Source: Kiritimatiellia bacterium
Lineage (GTDB): Bacteria; Verrucomicrobiota; Kiritimatiellia; RFP12; UBA1067
Assembly (NCBI GenBank): GCA_017563185.1
Contig: JAFXIL010000196.1
Span: 1-39,404 of the forward strand
Length of the DNA: 39,404 nucleotides
Direction of reading: 5' to 3'
Shown: positions 16,477 to 24,900 of the stretch, in pieces
Position numbering within the stretch: position 1 is the stretch's first letter
How the letters are laid out: each line of letters begins with the position of its first letter
The notes under the pieces: model-generated
What the model saw: the letters and a program-made list of their open reading frames with translations, nothing else
Databases searched by the model: none
What the model was told of the DNA's origin: nothing
Position numbers and translations under genes: made by a program

Positions 16477-18153
16477 TCAATTCAGGGAGATGCGTACGGG
16501 AACGAAGAGGAAGGCGAGGCAAAGCGCAAAGAAAACGCCGAGCGGCCAGTCGCCGAAGCGCACGTACGGCGTGGCGCGCGGACGCGCCGGCACGGGCACG
16601 GTCTCGCACATCACGCCTGCGGCGTCAACGATCGCGCGCCCTTCGCCGTCCTCAAGCCACCGCGCGCGCCCCGATGGCGAGATCACACCCGTCACGCCTG
16701 AGTTGCCCACGCGCATCACGGGCAGACCAGTCTCGATCGCCCTCAGCACTGCCTGCGCCGCATGCTGCACCGGCTCTATCGAATATGAAAACCAGCTGTC
16801 GTTCGTCATGAGCACGATGGCCTGCGCGCCAAGGCGGGCGGCGCGGCGGGCGAGCACGGGGTCGGTGTCTTCAAAGCAAATGAGCGGCGCGAGCATGAAC
16901 ACGCGCCCGTCGTCGCGCTCAAGCCGCAGCACACGCGCCTCGCCGGGCCACAGTGACACTCCAATGGGCGAGAGGCGCTGAAGCGGAGTTATCCACTTGT
17001 CGAATGGAATATACTCGCCGAAGGGAACAAGGTGCTGCTTCCCGTACGCCTGCGCAAAAATGTTCGTGCCAGGGCCTGAATAGAGCGCGGCCGCGTTCTG
17101 CACCTTGCGAACGGGCCCATTCTCCGATTCGGTCATCTGCCACCAGTCTCCGCCGCTCATGAGCGCCGCACCTCCGGTGACGCCGGCGAAGTAGCGCGCC
17201 ACGTTCACCACCGCCGATTCGCCGTTCAGCGGAGTTCCAAACTCCGTCATCGCGCTTTCTGCCCACACAACAAGGTCCGGACGCGCCACCTTGGCCGACG
17301 CCATAAGACGGCCAAACGCCTCGTAGGGATTCTCCACTTTGTCGCGGCGGCTGAATATGCACGGCGCGTTGCGCTGCACCAGCATCACGCGCATGGGCGC
17401 CGCCTCGACACCGTCCGCCGATGAAGACGCGGCCGCGAAGTGGAACGCGAGCGCAACAACAAGCGGCAGAGCCGTCTGGAGCGGACGCATCAACCGCCCC
17501 GCCCTTCCCTCCGGCGCTCCCCACGCAGTCCACGCCCCTTCCTCCCTCGCGCGCATCTGCGCCACCAGTCGGCAGATGAGCGTGGCGAACACTCCGTTCA
17601 CAAGAACCACAAGCGCGCTCACGAGATACACTCCGCCGATTCTCGCCGGCGCCGCAAGGCGCGGCACCGCACCTACTGCCGTTCCAAGGAAGTTCCACGC
17701 AAATCCCGTGAAGAGCCATCCCCTCAGCCATTCCGTTCCCGCCCACAGCACAGGCTCCGCCACGACGATCGCGGCGACAGCCCACCAGCCGCTCCCCGCC
17801 GCGCGCACCTTCCGCCACGTCCTCGCGTGCAGCCACCCAAAGAGCGCAAAGTAGCCCGCGCAGAGCGCCGCAAGGCCGAACCATCCAAGTAGCACAAGCG
17901 GCAGCGGACCATTGTTCTTCACAATCGCCGGCATCCATGACAGCGTCGCCGTCCAGAACATCATTCCGCACGCGAACCACGTCCAAGCGCTTCGCTTCGG
18001 AGAGCACAGCCGCGATAGCGCCAGCATCGGCGCCACCGCGAACGCAACGGCGCACGTCTCGCCCGCCGGGGGAAAGGCCGCCCACAGAAGAAAGGCGCTC
18101 AGCGCGCACGGCACGGCGTGCGCGAAGAGCCGGAAAGTGAAAATCCGCCGCAT
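16477..18153 (-). CDS. lnt: Apolipoprotein N-acyltransferase
   Basis: 558 residues. It transfers the third acyl chain to lipoproteins on the periplasmic face of the inner membrane, the last lipoprotein maturation step in Gram-negative cells. About six N-terminal helices (residues 5-210) precede a nitrilase/CN-hydrolase domain. Catalytic residues are readable: Glu in VVWAESAM, Lys in YGKQHLVPFGEY, Cys in LICFEDTD. A final helix lies at the C-terminus (LGVFFALCLAFLFVPV). The ATG at 18153 is preferred, with GAGAGG upstream; the longer frame starts at a TTG (18186) that overlaps the sialidase. It starts 13 bases after the sialidase stop, so it probably belongs to that operon. Confidence 0.92.
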   Translation of the reverse strand: MRRIFTFRLFAHAVPCALSAFLLWAAFPPAGETCAVAFAVAPMLALSRLCSPKRSAWTWFACGMMFWTATLSWMPAIVKNNGPLPLVLLGWFGLAALCAGYFALFGWLHARTWRKVRAAGSGWWAVAAIVVAEPVLWAGTEWLRGWLFTGFAWNFLGTAVGAVPRLAAPARIGGVYLVSALVVLVNGVFATLICRLVAQMRAREEGAWTAWGAPEGRAGRLMRPLQTALPLVVALAFHFAAASSSADGVEAAPMRVMLVQRNAPCIFSRRDKVENPYEAFGRLMASAKVARPDLVVWAESAMTEFGTPLNGESAVVNVARYFAGVTGGAALMSGGDWWQMTESENGPVRKVQNAAALYSGPGTNIFAQAYGKQHLVPFGEYIPFDKWITPLQRLSPIGVSLWPGEARVLRLERDDGRVFMLAPLICFEDTDPVLARRAARLGAQAIVLMTNDSWFSYSIEPVQHAAQAVLRAIETGLPVMRVGNSGVTGVISPSGRARWLEDGEGRAIVDAAGVMCETVPVPARPRATPYVRFGDWPLGVFFALCLAFLFVPVRISLN

Positions 18154-18166
18154 GGCCTGCAACCTC

Positions 18167-19246
18167 TCAGCGCTGCGAGCTTGCAAGGTCCGAACGCGGC
18201 ACCACGACGAAGTTTATCGTCTTGTATCCCGCCCCTTCATAGATTATGCCAATGTCGCCGTTCGGGAGCAGCGTCATGTCGGAGTACGCGGCGCCTTCGG
18301 GCTGGACGCATATGCCCTCGTTCCAAGTGCGGCCGTCGTCGAACGACTCCCTGAGGAAGAGGCGCGCGCGGCGCTTGGGGCTGTTGCAGTTCGTGAAGAG
18401 AAGGGACTTGCCGAGGCGCATGATCTGAGCGTTGCACTGGGGGTCGGCGAGATTCCGGTCGTACCACGACTGCCATGTGGCGCCGCGGTCGCGCGAGACG
18501 TGTATCTGCCGCCCGCCGCCGCGCCAGCGCGAGTTGACCATCCACGCCCCGTCCGAAAGCTCCACCACCTTGCATTCGTCGCCGTTCGCCACCGGCTTGC
18601 CGACCGCGCGCCACGTCCTGCCGTGGTCTGTGGAGCCGAACAGGGCGTTCCCGTGGCCAACGCGCACGAGGGTGTGGAGAAGCGTGCCGTCCGACGCCGC
18701 GATGCCGGATCCGGACGAAATGAATATGTACGCGCCCTTCTTCTCGGCGCAGTTCTCGCCGAACGGCCACTCCGGGAACGCCACTTCCTTCGATATGTCG
18801 CGCGGCTTCGACCAGGTGCCGCCGTTGTCGGAGGACTCCTGCACGAAGAACTGGAACACGCCCTTCCGATTTCTGCACTCCCACACGTTGTAGAAGAGGA
18901 ATATCTTCTTCGCCGCGGGATCGACTATCAGCGAAGGGTCGGAGGCGGCCCACTGCTCGTCGTCGTTCCACTTCCACGTCCAGGTGTCAACGGGCCTCGT
19001 CCAGGTCTTACCGCCGTCTGCGGACCTCCTTGCGGAGATGTTTATCGGCTGGCACGAGTTGAGGTCGCCTGCGTGCCTCTTCCTCGCGTCGCACACCGCC
19101 ACCAGGTCTCCGTTCGGCGCCGTGCACAGCGCCGGGATGCGGTACACGGCCACTCCCCCGTCGCCCGCCTTCCACAGGCACGTCGTTCCCGCCGCCGCGG
19201 CAGACAGCTGAAACGCCGCCGCCGCAAATGCCATGATCTCTCTCAT
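18167..19246 (-). CDS. Secreted exo-sialidase (GH33, BNR-repeat)
   Basis: 359 residues. It should remove terminal sialic acids from glycoconjugates. The start ATG 19246 overlaps the stop of the solute-binding protein gene in an ATGA. A short hydrophobic start (MAFAAAAFQLSAAAAG) acts as a likely signal peptide. The RIP motif is YRIPAL (R36-I37-P38), whose arginine belongs to the catalytic triad. At least five Asp boxes follow: SADGGKTW, SSDNGGTW, STDHGRTW, SRDRGATW and SFDDGRTW, as in six-bladed sialidase propellers. No sialic-acid lyase, kinase or epimerase genes are in the window, so how released sialic acid is used cannot be seen here. Confidence 0.9.
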   Translation of the reverse strand: MREIMAFAAAAFQLSAAAAGTTCLWKAGDGGVAVYRIPALCTAPNGDLVAVCDARKRHAGDLNSCQPINISARRSADGGKTWTRPVDTWTWKWNDDEQWAASDPSLIVDPAAKKIFLFYNVWECRNRKGVFQFFVQESSDNGGTWSKPRDISKEVAFPEWPFGENCAEKKGAYIFISSGSGIAASDGTLLHTLVRVGHGNALFGSTDHGRTWRAVGKPVANGDECKVVELSDGAWMVNSRWRGGGRQIHVSRDRGATWQSWYDRNLADPQCNAQIMRLGKSLLFTNCNSPKRRARLFLRESFDDGRTWNEGICVQPEGAAYSDMTLLPNGDIGIIYEGAGYKTINFVVVPRSDLASSQR

Positions 19247-20775
19247 TTCGTTTCGTCCTTTATCCTGAAGTACTTCACCGTTCCGTGGTTGAAGTCGGTT
19301 GAGATGTAGTTCTCCAGCCTGTTCCAGCGAAGCGAATATATGCGCGGCGTGTGGAGGAATATCCACGGGCAGTCCTCGCGCACTATCTCCTGCGCCTTCC
19401 GCCAGTCCTGCGCGTCGAACGCGCGGTCGAACTCCGGGCTGGAGTAGCATCCGTGGTTGACGCCCGGCGCCGCGTTCTTGGTGTGGAGCAGCATGAGGAA
19501 GTTCTCGGGGTCCGGATAGTCGCCCACCCAGCCCGTGTTGAACAGCTGCACGCGCCCTTCGTTCATCGCCGAGAGGAACGCCTCCCACGTCATGTACTTC
19601 GCCGTGAGCTCCACGCCCACGCGGTCGTAGAACGCGGCCAGAAGCTCGGCCATCTCACGCATGTCCTGCGTGGCCCTGCCTATCGCGAGCTCGAGGCTGA
19701 GGCGTCTGCCGGTCTTCGGGTCCACGCCGCCTGGATAGCCCGCCTCGGCAAGAAGCCTCTTCGCCTTCTCCTCGTCGTACGAATACGCGAACGGCGTCTC
19801 GAGGCGGCCTGCCATTCCGATCGGAAGCGGTCCGTCGCACGGCAGCACGCGGTTGTTCATGAACTTCTTCCACGCGGGGAAGTTGAACGCGCAGTTGAGC
19901 GCCTGTCGCAGCTTGCGGTTAGGACCCACAACAGGGTCTTTCATGTTGAAGCCGATGAAGTAGATGGTCAGCGACGGCGACGAATTGAGCGTCATGCCCT
20001 TGGCGGCCAGTTCGGGGAGGAGAGTGCCGTCTGGGGCTATCACGGCGTCCCAGTTGTCGCGCGATATGCTGCTGAGGAAGTCGATCTCTCCCGAAAGGAA
20101 CATCAGCCACTGCGTGGAGAGGTCGTCCACGACCATGAACCTGACTTCGTCGATGTCCACCTTCTCGCGGTAGATTGGATTGCGCTCGAACACCATCTCG
20201 TGGCTCTTGCGCCACTCCCTGAGATAGTATGCGCCGGTGCCCGTGCCGTCCTCCGCCATCACGCCGGTGTAGGGCATGGCCATGAGCCACTTGAAGACGT
20301 GCTGCGGCTCCTTGAGCGTGACGGTGAAGGTGAGCTCGCCGGTCACGTCCACGCTCTTCACGTTGTGCATCAGCCACATGCCCGAGCTTGCGTTGCGCCT
20401 GTCGGCCAGCCTGTCGAGGCAGCGCTTGACGTCGGCCGCCTTCACCTGGGATCCGTTGCGGAACTTCACGCCGTCGATCACGCGGAAGGCGTACACGAGG
20501 CCGTCCGCGCTCACCTCGGGCATCTCGCACACGCACGGCCTGAGCTTGTATGGACGCGCGTAGTAGTCGATGTCCAGTATCGGCTCGTACTCCTGCGTGA
20601 TCACCTGCGAGGCGGCAGTGTCGCCCGCCTTGATGGGATCCATGCTGGCGACCATCGGCAGCGCCCTTCTGAACACCTTGCGCCCGGCCGCCAGCCCGCA
20701 TGCCGGCAGCGCGGCGACAACCGCGAGCGCGGCCATCGTCAGCGCCCCGCGTATGCTATGTACGTTTCTTCTCAT
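19243..20775 (-). CDS. Family 5 extracellular solute-binding protein (ABC transporter)
   Basis: 510 residues, SBP_bac_5 type, the periplasmic receptor of peptide or other ABC importers. A signal peptide ends in LPACGLAAG; the Cys could be lipidated, although Pro at -2 is not ideal for a lipobox. VSADGLVYAFRVIDGVKFRNG (shortened core: VIDGVKFRNG) near 115 and NRKLRQALNCAFN near 305 are the typical motifs of the family. No permease or ATPase gene is adjacent, so it is an orphan receptor in this window. Its partner, the next gene, is a sialidase coupled by ATGA. In Haemophilus ducreyi a family-5 protein (SatA) binds sialic acid, so the ligand may be sialic acid or a glycopeptide; this is inference. 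The ATG at 20775 has no Shine-Dalgarno. Confidence 0.85.
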   Translation of the reverse strand: MRRNVHSIRGALTMAALAVVAALPACGLAAGRKVFRRALPMVASMDPIKAGDTAASQVITQEYEPILDIDYYARPYKLRPCVCEMPEVSADGLVYAFRVIDGVKFRNGSQVKAADVKRCLDRLADRRNASSGMWLMHNVKSVDVTGELTFTVTLKEPQHVFKWLMAMPYTGVMAEDGTGTGAYYLREWRKSHEMVFERNPIYREKVDIDEVRFMVVDDLSTQWLMFLSGEIDFLSSISRDNWDAVIAPDGTLLPELAAKGMTLNSSPSLTIYFIGFNMKDPVVGPNRKLRQALNCAFNFPAWKKFMNNRVLPCDGPLPIGMAGRLETPFAYSYDEEKAKRLLAEAGYPGGVDPKTGRRLSLELAIGRATQDMREMAELLAAFYDRVGVELTAKYMTWEAFLSAMNEGRVQLFNTGWVGDYPDPENFLMLLHTKNAAPGVNHGCYSSPEFDRAFDAQDWRKAQEIVREDCPWIFLHTPRIYSLRWNRLENYISTDFNHGTVKYFRIKDETK

Positions 20776-20786
20776 TGCCGGGAGTT

Positions 20787-20816
20787 ATTTTACCATTTGC
20801 GACGGCAGAAGCGCAA
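20787..20816 (-). promoter_or_regulatory. Possible proximal promoter of the solute-binding protein gene
   Basis: TTGCGC (20811-20816) and TAAAAT (20787-20792), 18 bases apart on the minus strand. TAAAAT ends only 11 bases before the ATG, so the leader would be about five bases and lack a ribosome site. A second, stronger promoter lies upstream at 21052-21080. Confidence 0.4.
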
Positions 20817-20854
20817 CCGCATTTTTCTTATGGTCGACCGCCTTTTAGTCGCCG

Positions 20855-20863
20855 CCCCCCCCC
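20855..20863. repeat. Homopolymer of nine C (G on the minus strand)
   Basis: Nine consecutive C residues followed by five T. The tract lies in the leader of the solute-binding protein operon, between the distal promoter and the proximal promoter. Such tracts slip easily in replication and also in sequencing. Confidence 0.7.
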
Positions 20864-20902
20864 TTTTTATTGTTGAGGCAATTTCAAAGCCTCTGCGATT
20901 CT

Positions 20903-20922
20903 GGCCGGGACAGAGCCCGGCC
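20903..20922. repeat. Palindromic hairpin GGCCGGG/CCCGGCC
   Basis: Seven-bp perfect stem with loop ACAGAG on the plus strand. It may be part of the structured leader RNA, or one copy of a dispersed intergenic palindrome (REP-like). Only one copy occurs in this window. Confidence 0.55.
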
Positions 20923-20943
20923 CTCCCTTGGCTTCGGGCCTGT

Positions 20944-21045
20944 GGCGGGTACTATGTGCCGCCCTTCCACGCGCAGTCGCGTCGCGAAGAGCCGTACCCG
21001 CCGATGTCAAAGATCAGCTACGTTCTCGTCTTTGCTGAGCAGAAC
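20944..21045 (-). ncRNA. Candidate structured RNA or long structured 5' leader
   Basis: The 382-base gap 20776-21157 holds no gene. A strong promoter (21052-21080) would start an RNA near 21045. At 20944-21002 the RNA can fold into a long rod: GGCGGGTAC pairs with GTACCCGCC (9 bp), GCTCTTC with GAAGGGC (7 bp with one G-U), and ACGCG with CGCGT (5 bp) around a four-base ACTG loop, with small internal loops between. A second hairpin lies at 20903-20922, and a GAGGC/GCCTC pair near 20875-20896. No known RNA (SRP, RNase P, tmRNA, 6S) is recognised. It could be a separate small RNA or the leader of the solute-binding protein/sialidase operon; the 3' end is unknown. Confidence 0.45.
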
Positions 21046-21051
21046 GCGCAA

Positions 21052-21080
21052 AGTATATCGCATTTTCAATTCAGTTTCAA
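21052..21080 (-). promoter_or_regulatory. Strong promoter (TTGAAA-17-TATACT) facing the structured leader
   Basis: TTGAAA (21075-21080) and TATACT (21052-21057), spacing 17 on the minus strand. It lies directly after the terminator-like hairpin of the MBL gene and about 270 bases before the solute-binding protein ATG. Confidence 0.65.
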
Positions 21081-21104
21081 GCGACAGTTTTGAAAATTGG
21101 AAAT

Positions 21105-21144
21105 TTGGCCAGAATTGCACATCTTCAGCCCTGAATTCTGCCAA
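21105..21144 (-). terminator. Terminator-like hairpin after the MBL hydrolase gene
   Basis: On the minus strand TTGGCAGAATT pairs with AATTCTGGCCAA (11 bp, one bulged base) around a 17-base loop, starting 13 bases after the MBL stop. The sequence after it is moderately U-rich (ATTTCCAATTTTC). Confidence 0.5.
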
Positions 21145-21157
21145 GCACCGGAATGAT

Positions 21158-21787
21158 CTACTCCTGCATGAACGGATTGGACTCGACTTCGCGCGCGATC
21201 GTGGTGGCGGCGCCATGGCCCGGCACGACTTCGGTGGAAGGCAGAAGCGTAGCGAGGCGCTTCAGCGAGGCGCCCATATCCTTCATGCTGCCGCCGGGGA
21301 AGTCCGTTCGCCCGCACGATCCCGCAAAGAGCGTGTCGCCGGTGAGAATCAACTCCTCCCGCTCGAAGTGCAGGCACACGCTCCCCGGCGTGTGGCCGGG
21401 CGTGGAAAGCACCTTGGCGGAAAGCCCGCCGCATTCAAGCACGGCCCCTTCCACAAGGTCGGCGACGAGCGTCGCCGGGCGCGGCGTTGCGGAATAGTGC
21501 GGCGGCCACGCGTTGAGCGGCGAGAACGCGATCTTCTCGTCGGCAGGCGCAAGGTGCACCGCAAGGCCGGGCCACTTCGCCACGAGGCCCGGCACCGCGC
21601 CGATGTGGTCGAAGTGGCCGTGCGTGAGAGCCACAAGCCCCGGAACGAGCCCGCGCCTTTCGCAGAACCCGGCGATCGCCTCGGCGTCCGCGCCGGGATC
21701 GACGATCCACGCCTTCGCAGGATCGCTCCAGAGGATTATGCAGTTGGCCTCGATCGGTCCAAGCGGCAGCACTTCCTTTTCCATCAT
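21158..21787 (-). CDS. MBL-fold metallo-hydrolase (glyoxalase II-like)
   Basis: 209 residues, cytoplasmic. The zinc motif THGHFDH is at residues 55-61. Later ligands are in STPGHTPGS (about 128-136) and GDTLFAGSCGRTD (about 147-159), followed by VPGHG near 190. This pattern matches the short hydroxyacylglutathione-hydrolase-like group common in anaerobes, which often lacks the C-terminal domain of true glyoxalase II; the actual substrate (a thioester or lactone) is unknown. The ATG at 21787 is chosen because GGTAAGG lies just upstream; the frame to 21826 runs into the inverted repeat. It is probably monocistronic. Confidence 0.85.
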   Translation of the reverse strand: MMEKEVLPLGPIEANCIILWSDPAKAWIVDPGADAEAIAGFCERRGLVPGLVALTHGHFDHIGAVPGLVAKWPGLAVHLAPADEKIAFSPLNAWPPHYSATPRPATLVADLVEGAVLECGGLSAKVLSTPGHTPGSVCLHFEREELILTGDTLFAGSCGRTDFPGGSMKDMGASLKRLATLLPSTEVVPGHGAATTIAREVESNPFMQE

Positions 21788-21809
21788 TCGCACCTTACCT
21801 ATAAGTTCT

Positions 21810-21940
21810 GGAAACAACAAAAACAACGTGTAAAAACAACTTCCTCTTTCTCGCCGCGAAACTTCGCGGCGTTCCTGAATCGGCGGGCATGTTGCACGCC
21901 GTAAAAGAAGTTGTTTTTATCATTTGTCAATGTTGTTTCC
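21810..21940. repeat. 131-bp element with 34-bp imperfect terminal inverted repeats
   Basis: The left arm 21810-21843 and the reverse complement of the right arm 21907-21940 agree at about 27 of 34 positions. Both start GGAAACAACA and end AAAAACAACTTC, differing only in the middle. The 63-base interior contains a 9-bp hairpin CGCCGCGAA/TTCGCGGCG (21852-21871). No clear target-site duplication is seen. It fills almost the entire gap between the MBL gene start and the end of the glycosidase gene. It may be a miniature inverted-repeat element, a terminator array, or a regulatory site for the MBL gene. Confidence 0.6.
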
Positions 21941-21958
21941 ATGCCACTATATACTCAT

Positions 21959-24900
21959 TTACATTCCTGTACGCAGCGCGGGCGGCAGGCTTTCGAGTTT
22001 CACCGGGCCAATCAACCCCGACCTGCGAAGCGGGTCGGAAGGTCTGTGGGGATTCACGGTGGTGCGCGTGAGGCGCTTCTCCGCCGGCAGCGACGCATCG
22101 CCGATGAGCCTGTTCGCCCAGAGGTTGGCCACCTCGATCTCAAGAAGGTTCTCGCCGTCCTTCCACGCGTCTTTCGGCACCGCCACGCGCCACGGCCAGC
22201 ACCACACCGAGCCAAGGTCCTTCCCGTTCAGTTTCACCCGCGCGAGGTTCGACACGTCACCGAGGCTGATGTGCGTTGGCGCTTCCTTGCTCGTCACCGT
22301 TTTGCGGTACGTGGCAATGCCCGAGTAGTGCTGGATGCCCCATTCAGGTCTCTTCGTCCAGTCTTCAAGAGTCTTGAACTCTACTTCATCCTTCGGCCCG
22401 CCCCACGCAGGATCGAACGCCACCTTCCACGGACCTTCAATGACCAAGCTACTGGCAATTTCTTTGTTGTTGTACGCTTGCTGTCCCTGCGACGTACGGG
22501 GCGGCTCCTTCCCCAACACCACGAACCCGCTCTCGCCCGGGCCAAGCGTCAATTCCACTTCCGTCAAGAAGGGCTGCACACTCTTCCAACAGGATAACGC
22601 AAGCCTCTCGCCGTTGAGAGGATTCCACCACTCAACCGACTTTACGCCACCGACCCGGAATCTGCACGTAGCCTTCTGCAGTCTGTCAAGACGGTTGCCC
22701 ACGAAGTAGATGTCTTTCCCGTCGAGCCTGCGGTGGATGTAACGCAGGTCGCCCGTCGTCTCGAAGTCTGGAGGCAACCCGATGATATGCGACAGCAGGA
22801 CGTTCGCAGTAAAGCCGTAGGACGGATAAAGCTCCCGTTGCGAAGGACGCAACCTCCACGGGGCCATCGCATACGGCCCGAGCTCCTGCACGGATGCACC
22901 CTGCTCTCCAAACAACCCACGATTCCTGGTGCAAGTCCACGATGCGTCTGTCTTGAACGTGTCGATGCGACCGTCCACATAGCCGATTGCTCCGGCGGCG
23001 ATTAGCCCAGCCGGATTGGGCGAGTCGTCCCAGTTATCGGCAAGGACCTCAATTGTATTGAGGCCGGACTTGGCAAAAAAAGCCATCCGATGCTTCCCGA
23101 CTTTGTGGAAATCGATTCCGTCTCCGATTGGTGCGTCGTTGATGAACAGACGATATGCGTTGTCGGCGGCGATCGCGACGTATGCCTCCTTGACCTTTGA
23201 CATGTCGTCAATGGTGAACGTAGTCTTGAACCATCGCGATCCGTGTGGCTGTTTCATCACGTCCTTCTCGCCAGCGAACCATATCCACCTGGCTTCCCTT
23301 TCAAGTACGTCCTCTGCCATTGAAGAGACAATGCTCTCGCCTCCATAGCTATAATGTTTCGGCTCGATGCGATCTGCAAGCGCGGCGACTTCTTGGTCGC
23401 ACTTCGGATAGCCGGAAAGGCTGGGCGACTTGCGCGGCACTCCGCCGACAATCGGGACCCCCGCCTCCGCACATTCCGCAATCTTCTTCATCAGCGCAGG
23501 CGTCATCGCATCGACCTTCGGCAACACGAGAACGATGTACGTCGCGCCGCCTTCGAAGTCAATCTGCCCATTGACGAACTTCGCGCGCGACATGAATATC
23601 TCCGGCGAGCATCCGTCGAAGGAGTAGCCCTTCCTGTCTGGGAAGTCGCCGTCCATGAAGGCGTCCTTCGGCGGCTGGAACACCATCGGCGCGCCCTCGG
23701 GCAGGAGGTAGAGGATGTCCGCGACGGGACGCCCCTGGCGGAGCAGCCACTGGCAGCGCGTAAGGTAGCGGTGGTAGGAATCGACCATCGGCCACCACGT
23801 CTGGTTGCGGTGCCAGTTGACGCCGTAGTACCCGCACATCGTCATGCCGGGCTTGTCCGTGAGGCTCGGCTGGTGCTGGTACGTGTGGAACTTGAAGCAG
23901 TTGATGCCGAAGGCGAGCGCCCAGTCGCCCTGCGCCTTCATGGAACCGGGGTACTGCTTCCAGAATTCGGCGCTCGCGGTGAACGCCTCCGCGCCGACGA
24001 CGGGGCGGCCCATCGTGTGGGCGATGGAGACCGCCTCCAGACAGCTATACGTGGCATCGAAACCCATGCCCTTTGACCAGAACTCGCACATCGGCACATC
24101 GGCCACCGCGCCGGACGTGATGTCGCAGCAAGGATTCATGTCGTACGGCTCGCTCGACATCACGAGCCCCTTGCCATGCGCGTATTTTCTGATGGGCAGA
24201 AGCTGGTTCTCGATCACGAGCTCCTGCGCGGTGAGGCGCCAGTCGAAGAGGAAGCGCTCGGTGATTTCCGTCGAGCGCACAATGCGCCCGTTGATGGCGG
24301 GGATGAACGGGAGTGGGGAATATCCGCGGCGGCGCTCAAACTCCCTGAAGAACTCCGCAGAACCGTTCTGCGCGCTCATCTCCCAGCTGTCGAAGTGGAG
24401 CGTCGTAAGACCGCGTCCGGGACGACGCGGACCGGCGGCGGCGAGGATCTTGTCCGCATAGTCGCGCAGATGGCGTTCGATCGCGCCCTTGTCGAACTTG
24501 CTGGTCTCGAATCCCAGGCCGGGCCTGGGCGCGGGGCGCGTGGTCTGGCCGGTGAGGCGGCGGCCCACGCGCATGATCGTCCAGCGTCCTTCGGGCACGC
24601 GCCAGGTGAGCCGCCCGGAGGCGTCCATCTTCGCCGTGAGATCAACCACTCTGGCGGGATCGACGCACTTCGCCGGCGGCACCGCCTTGCGGGACGGCGG
24701 GAGGCGGGGCTTCACGCCGGGGCGGGAAGAAAACGGCGCGCGCTGGTAGATGGCCTTCTCGTCCGCGTCGGGCAGGCGCTCCGCGCCCTCCGGCTCGGGG
24801 AACGCAAGCACGGCGACGTCGCGGTAGTAGCTCTCCCAGTCCTTCTTCATCTCGGGCGTGAGCGTGCGTATGCCAAAGAACGGAACCCTCGGCCTGGGCA

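Noticed and set aside
16322-16609. 95-codon version of the small basic protein
   Set aside because: The extra N-terminal 63 residues would overlap the lnt 3' end and the promoter, and have unlike composition; the ATG at 16420 fits better.
18153-18186. TTG start 33 bases upstream for lnt
   Set aside because: It overlaps the sialidase stop and lacks a ribosome site, while ATG 18153 has GAGAGG upstream.
17912-19309. 465-codon plus-strand frame opposite lnt and the sialidase
   Set aside because: Spans two confirmed genes of the other strand and shows only low-complexity Arg/Val/His sequence.
19351-21093. 580-codon plus-strand frame opposite the solute-binding protein gene
   Set aside because: Shadow frame; it also runs through the promoter and terminator-like hairpins in the intergenic gap.
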